DNA from: Daedaleopsis sinensis
Taxonomy: Eukaryota > Basidiomycota > Agaricomycetes > Polyporales > Polyporaceae
Direction of reading: 5' to 3'
DNA length: 64,000 bases
NCBI GenBank assembly: GCA_033807695.1
Contig: CM066300.1
Span: 2,108,001-2,172,000, forward strand
Shown here: piece after piece, positions 58,754 through 64,000 of the stretch
How the letters are laid out: every line of letters begins with the position of its first letter
Position numbering within the stretch: position 1 is the first letter of the stretch
Position numbers and translations under genes: made by a program
Notes under the pieces: model-generated
What the model saw: the letters and a program-made list of their open reading frames with translations, nothing else
Databases searched by the model: none
What the model was told of the DNA's origin: nothing

Positions 58754-59247
58754 GGCTATATGCAAGGTGCAAGAGACTGAGATGGAAGAACGGAGGAGAC
58801 GTGGGGTAAATGTGAGGATTGCTACCGAGTAATACGCCTGACCGCAATATCTGGCGGACCGGCCATATCACGTGTATTATCCGTCTTTCCCGGAACCGTC
58901 ACCTTCAGCCTGTGATTGTTACTCTGAGTGCCCGGCCGGGGAGGGTTCGAGAAAAGGATGCCAGGGGCTACCGACTTGCGCAAGACGTCGCCCGACTGCG
59001 TCGCGGCGTCGCCGGAAGAGCTTCACGACTGGCTGCCACCGTCGTAATATTGTCGGGATCTAAGAAAAGTCCCCCGACGCGTGCACGGAGAAAATCGGAC
59101 GATGGATCGGGACGGTGCGGGCCTTCCCACCAGCGAAGGTCTCGCATATGTCGCCAGCGTGCACACTCGTCCATCTACCTCGCATACACACCCCTAGAGC
59201 TCTGAGAGCACATCGTTACCCCTTCTATTACTTTATTCTCTTCTAAA
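58754..59247. promoter_or_regulatory. Divergent promoter PEX11/FUM1
   Basis: 494 bases between the start codons of Pex11 and fumarase. No consensus element stands out. It is GC-rich in the middle (58930-59040) and C/T/AT-rich just before the fumarase ATG. Confidence 0.4.
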
Positions 59248-61414
59248 ATGGCTGGAGCACGCCTTGCACGCGCCACTTTCGTAAGTAACATTTTATTAGG
59301 AGGGAAAATAGGCATGCTCATGTGATTGTCCCGCGCCCTTCGGTCTACGCAGCTCGAGTCCGCTCGCGGCCCCTCAACCCGTTTGTTCTCAACCTCCTCA
59401 TTCCTCATGGTCGGTATATGTTCAGTACCCAGGCGGAGCGAGGATTGACGTAGTGTGCGGGACCGCAGGAGCAGAAGTACCGTGTCGAGCGTGATACCTT
59501 TGGTGAGCTCCAGGTTCCCGCGGACCGCTACTGGGGGGCACAGACACAGCGGTATGCCATCTGTGTGGACTCAGGGGTCACTTATGCTGACGTGCGGACG
59601 GCCCTACAGCTCCCTGCAGAACTTCGACATCGGTGGTCCTTCTGAGCGCCTCCCTGAACCTCTGATCAAGGCTTTCGGTGTGCTGAAGAAGGCTGCTTCG
59701 ATCGTGAATGTTGGATATGGTCTCGATCCGAAGGTTGGGGAGGCGATTCAGAGCGCGGCCGATGAGGTGAGTGCTCAATGCACTGTGTCTGACATCCCCT
59801 TTACCTACTATTCGGCTAGGTCATCTCCGGCAAACTAATCGACGAGTTCCCGCTGGTCGTATTCCAGACTGGCAGTGGAACGCAGAGTAACATGAACGTG
59901 AACGAGGTGAGTGATCTGGTCCCCAGCCGCAGTATCATACCCAAATAAATCCTTCACAGGTCATCTCGAACCGCGCTATAGAGATTCTCGGCGGAGAGCG
60001 CGGGTCGAAGAAGCCAGTACACCCTAATGACCATGTGAACATGAGCCAGAGTAGCAATGACACGTACGTGGCAAGCTCGCTCCTAACAACCTTCCCTAAA
60101 TCTGTGCCCAGTTTCCCCACTGCTATGCACGTTGCTGCTGTCACCGAGATCAACCGATCACTCGTCCCCGCTCTCACCGAGTTGAGGGATGCTCTTGCTG
60201 CGAAGGCGCAGGAATTTGAGCACATCATCAAGATCGGCCGTACTCACTTGCAAGTATGTTCAATCCTCATCGCGCAATGTAAGACCTCCTCGAGACTGAA
60301 CACTTGTACAGGACGCTACTCCCCTGACGCTTGGCCAAGAGTTCAGTGGCTACGTCCAGCAACTGACGAACGGGATTGAGAGGGTGAAGGATGTCTTGCC
60401 CCGCCTGAGCATGCTCGCTCAAGGCGGAACTGCTGTGGGCACTGTGAGTGCCTGTGACGAGATTGCCGGGAATAGGTGGCTGAGTCGTAGCGTGGTAGGG
60501 GTTGAACACGAAGAAGGGTTTCGACGTCAAGGTCGCAGCCGAGATCTCGAAGTTGACTGGCCTTGAGTTCAAGACCGCACCAAATAAGGCAAGTCCGGGT
60601 ACCCCGTATCGTAGATCTCAATCTCACTCACCTCCTACAGTTCGAGGCACTCGCGTCCCACGATGCGCTCGTCGAAGCGCACGGTGCGCTCAACACCGTG
60701 GCCGTCTCGTTGATGAAGATCGCGAACGACATCCGGTACCTTGGCTCCGGTCCCCGGTGCGGTCTTGGTGAGCTGCAGCTTCCTGAAAACGAGCCTGGAA
60801 GCAGCATCATGCCGGGTAAGGTCAACCCCACCCAGTGTGAGGCGATGACCATGGTGGCTGCCCAGGTTATGGGCAACAATACTGTTGTTAGCATCGCTGG
60901 CTCCAACGGACAGTTCGAGGTACGTAACTGGCCCTCGCCCTGGAGCTACGCGAGGCGGCGCCTGACAATGGTGACAATTGTTATAGTTGAACGTGTTCAA
61001 GCCGGTCATCATCAAGAACGTGCTGCAGAGCATCCGTCTTCTCTCGGATGGTGCGTGCTTTGTGTGACGCGGCACGCTGCTTCTGACGCCTTCGCAGCTT
61101 CCCGGTCGTTCACAAAGAACTGTGTTGTCGGTATCCAAGCTAACGAGAAGAGAATAAGCACGCTGCTGCACGACTCGCTCATGCTTGCGACTATCTTGAA
61201 CAGCCATCTTGGATACGACAGTGCGTATCGACCGTGCTGTGTACCGCAGGACGGAGGCTGATTGTCTGGTGCAGATGTTGCGAAGTGCGCAAAGAAGGCG
61301 CACAAAGAAGGGACGACGTTGAAAGAGGCGACTGTTGCGCTTGGATTTCTGACACCGGAGGAATTTGACGAGAAAGTCCGCCCGGAGCTGATGCTTTATC
61401 CTGATGAGGCGTGA
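59248..61414 (+). CDS. FUM1: Fumarate hydratase (class II fumarase), mitochondrial
   Basis: Converts fumarate to malate in the TCA cycle and in the cytosolic DNA-damage response. Exon 1 ([11 protein letters not shown]) and exon 2 ([19 protein letters not shown]) form an import signal with an intron inside it. Family blocks: [91 protein letters not shown], and the signature [17 protein letters not shown]. The substrate-binding GSGTQSNMN and SSND motifs and the [11 protein letters not shown] catalytic loop are intact. About 500 residues from ten or more exons; the stop TGA is at 61412-61414. Confidence 0.95.
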
Positions 61415-62033
61415 GGAGATGTCATGTATCATTTTGGGTCATAGTGCGGACGTATATATGATGTGACATGGACAAGTCGACAAGTTGGCGTGATTGCGTG
61501 GGACGGACTGAGAGATCTGCGTGCTGGCAGGGCTCGCGCATGCACCGACCTGGGTATTCTAGCTGTCTGTAGAGTGCCAGTGCGTGCCAGTGCGTGGTGG
61601 GGACGTATCGCAGCAGGGTGTGTGACAGGGGTACGGTGTGACACGGTGGGGGAGAGAAGGAGCGGCATGGGTGCCCAAAAAGGGATCTGGACATATTTGT
61701 ACGAGGACGGAATCCTATGAGACTCGCTCGCTGGGCAAATTGCGGGATAGCCGTAGCTCTTCGGGCCCGGCCCTCATCATTCCTGCCCACCTCGCCTGCC
61801 CATCTCTCCCTCTCCTTCCCCCCACCACCACAACCCGTCCCCAACACCCGCCATCGCACCGTCCAAGTACCCGCTCGCCCGATTCGTAAACTCGTCCACG
61901 GGCCTCTCTCGGCCTTGTTGTTCAGTGTGTCATCTTAGGGCGCTTCACAGCCTGTCCAGCAGTCCACGGAAGCAAACCTATTTATTCAAGCTCATCTTTG
62001 CACGCACCACGTCGCCCACTCCCCCTCCCGACA
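61415..62033. other. Intergenic region before INO80
   Basis: About 620 bases with the FUM1 3' flank and INO80 promoter. The repeat GTGCCAGTGCGTGCCAGTGCGT lies near 61574-61595. C/T-rich leader (61790-62030). No gene. Confidence 0.55.
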
Positions 62034-64000
62034 ATGTCGCTCAAACATATCCTCAATGACGATCCCCCCGTCCGCTCCCCAGCTCCTCGTCAGCCGCCAC
62101 CACACGCAAGGGGCCCCATTCTCGTCGTCGCCCCTCAGCCTGCTGCGCCTATCGTGCCCGTGTCCCCACAACCCCCGGTGCATCCAGACGGCCGTTCTCT
62201 TTCCATCGGTCGCGAAGAGTCGGCGTCTGCGGCACGCGAGTACTCTTACCAGCACCAGACGGGCTCATTTCAAACATCAGCGCAATGGGAACACCACAAC
62301 GGCGACAGACAACAAGCCGACGACGTACCCTCTGGTCCGAGCAGCTCGTACTATCCCGACCAGGAGGGTAGCGCGACACCGTCTCCGCGCATATCGAATG
62401 GAACGCCGGTCGGTTTGAGGCTCTCCGAGGGTTCGGTCGAGGTGAATGGAAGGATCCTGAGGAAGAGGAAACTACCTGATGACGACGAGGACTATCATCC
62501 TCCCGGGCAGAAACGCGTAAGTGCTGCATTACTCGTTCTCCGGTGAACCCCTTTGTCAATCGAGCATATCATCCCAGCAATTGCGCCGTACCCCTCGGAC
62601 CCGTCAGCAACAACGCAATGCGACTCCGGCCTCAGAAGCAGTCGACGACGCTCTTACAGAGGAGCCCCCAGATTCTGCCGACGAAGAGATGAGACTCTCC
62701 TCCGACTTGGAAGACTGCCAGGAACTCTGGTGGTCTGAGCTCGGGACTTACATCATAGAGACACACAAAAGGCAGAAGCAGGTTGATGCCTGGTTCTCTC
62801 GATGGATCATAGTCAGTGCATGCAATACCTTCACGGACTTGCTGATATTAAACTGCATTGTCAATGAAGGAACGCGACTCGATTACTGCCTATCAAATGT
62901 CTCACCACTACAGAGATAGACTGGCAAGGATACCTCTACCACCTCCTCCTCTTCCTCCTGCTCCGCCGCCTATACCCGAAGAGCAATTACTGCCTAAGTT
63001 GCGCGCCCCTTCTCCTTCGTCATCCATATACGAGATGGATCAACCCGATTTCCACCTTTCCGATAGCATCACCTTTGTTGGGGACGACCACGGGAGGGAC
63101 TTTGACACACCTCCTGCCAGCATCCGGCGCAAAGGCAAAGGCAAGGAGGCTGCCAAACGGCCACCCCCTGTTCCTGGCTCAGACACCGACAGTGATCGGG
63201 AAATCCCAACACCAGCGTTACCACCCCCTCAAAAGAAGAGACGGGTGCAGAAGAACAATGGAGATGTCGTTGCAGAACCACGGCCGATGGCCGATCAGTC
63301 AGCCGTTCCATCTCCAGCGCACAAGCAGTTAATGAACACCAAGGGTAGAGGCAAGGGAAAGCAGCGAGAACAGAGCGTAGATAGCGCGTCCGCCACTCCG
63401 AAAGGTCGCAAAAAGCCAGGCCCGAGGAAGAAGCTCGACAACCTACCTCCGGCCACGCAGGAGCTGCTCGGGGTCGGCTCCAATGCGCCCTCTGTTTCTG
63501 GCGACGCGACACCTGCTGGCTCACGCCCTCCGTCGCCTACTCCTACTAGTGTCTCCGCTACCCTTTATGAGCTGGACGAGCAGATCCCTCCGCTCAAGAA
63601 GGCTAGGAAGGTAGATGATGCCGCGATGATGAAGCGGGTGAAGAATTTGGAGGAGGCCCAACGCAAGGTCTGGATGAATATCGCGCGTCGTGATGTCGCC
63701 AAGGTACGTACCAGAAGTGACTGTGTCGAAGCTGTAGCTAACCGCGGTCTACCTAGGTGTATAAGTATCATGTCACCGGGTACCAGATCCGCCGCTCGCA
63801 GATGAGTCGGCTTGCGACGCTGTCTTCTATACAGGCCCGCCGACCCTTCCAGAAGACCGCGAAGGCCACGAAGGATGTGCAGGCAAAGGCCAAGCGGCTC
63901 ATGCGCGAAATGCTCGTGTTCTGGAAGAAGAACGAGAAGGAGGAGCGCGACGTCCGGAAGCGCGAGCAGAAGGAAGCTATCGACCGCGCCAAGGTTGAGG
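62034..64000 (+). CDS. INO80: INO80 chromatin-remodelling ATPase, N-terminal part only
   Basis: The catalytic subunit of the INO80 nucleosome remodeller; the gene runs off the right edge. The start MSLKHILNDDPPVRSPAPRQ is typical of fungal Ino80. A long disordered Pro/Ser/Lys-rich region follows. After the junction K|VYKYHVTGYQI the protein enters the DBINO (DNA-binding) domain: QRKVWMNIARRDVAK, QIRRSQMSRLATLSSIQARR and AKRLMREMLVFWKKNEKEER. The Snf2 helicase lobes must lie downstream. Introns seen near 62517-62579, 62812-62870 and 63703-63756 keep the frame. The two Ies1-like genes lie about 16 and 36 kb upstream. Confidence 0.9.

Overview
The window reads as nuclear chromosomal DNA of a basidiomycete fungus, most likely an agaricomycete. 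Nearly every gene is split by short GT-AG introns of about 45-65 nt. Coding DNA is GC-rich with G/C-ending codons, genes are tightly packed on both strands, and the proteins (fungal Atg16, Ies1-like subunits, F-box/LRR proteins, mucin-like membrane protein) fit that group. I see no prophage, CRISPR array, rRNA, convincing tRNA or intact transposon. All gene models were spliced by eye; reading-frame continuity across junctions and family motifs were the main checks.

Layout. 0-5 kb: 5' part of an oxysterol-binding protein gene (-), Rab7/YPT7 (-), ATG16 (+) and a small secreted glycine-rich repeat protein (+). 5-9 kb: two tandem F-box/LRR-type paralogues (-). 9-18.5 kb: a mitochondrial aconitase (+) converging on mitochondrial MutS homologue MSH1 (-), which shares a 207-bp promoter with a Cdc11-type septin (+). 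19.7-31 kb: MIT-domain protein (+), an Ies1-like INO80 subunit (-), a broken erythromycin-esterase-like gene (+), and a mucin-like single-pass membrane protein (+). 31.6-42 kb: a large alpha/beta hydrolase (-), a third F-box-type gene (-), a gene-poor 2.9-kb stretch, an LPLAT/AGPAT acyltransferase (+) and TIM8 (-). 44-54 kb: a second Ies1-like gene (+), an uncharacterised Ser/Pro-rich protein (-), LYS1 (-) divergent from KAE1 (+), and a GT8 glycosyltransferase (-). 54.5-64 kb: RPS28 (-), lipoyl synthase (-), CMC1 (+), PEX11 (-), fumarase (+) and the 5' part of INO80 (+), running off the right edge.

How genes relate. Most are core housekeeping genes. Two themes stand out. First, organelle and central metabolism: aconitase, fumarase, lipoyl synthase, CMC1, TIM8, MSH1 and PEX11. 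Second, the INO80 remodeller: the ATPase plus two diverged Ies1-like genes lie within 40 kb. LYS1 and the aconitase both carry a Gcn4/Cpc1-like TGACTC element about 90 bp upstream of their start codons, consistent with amino-acid control and a possible role of this aconitase in lysine synthesis.

Unusual gene architecture includes an 11-nt microexon coding active-site residues in aconitase, an RPS28 gene whose first exon is only the ATG and whose last exon is 13 nt, two 57-nt stop-free in-frame introns, and a GC-AG intron. I did not find a clearly new multi-gene system. The best candidates for follow-up are the esterase pseudogene, the Ies1/INO80 neighbourhood and the glycine-rich secreted repeat protein.
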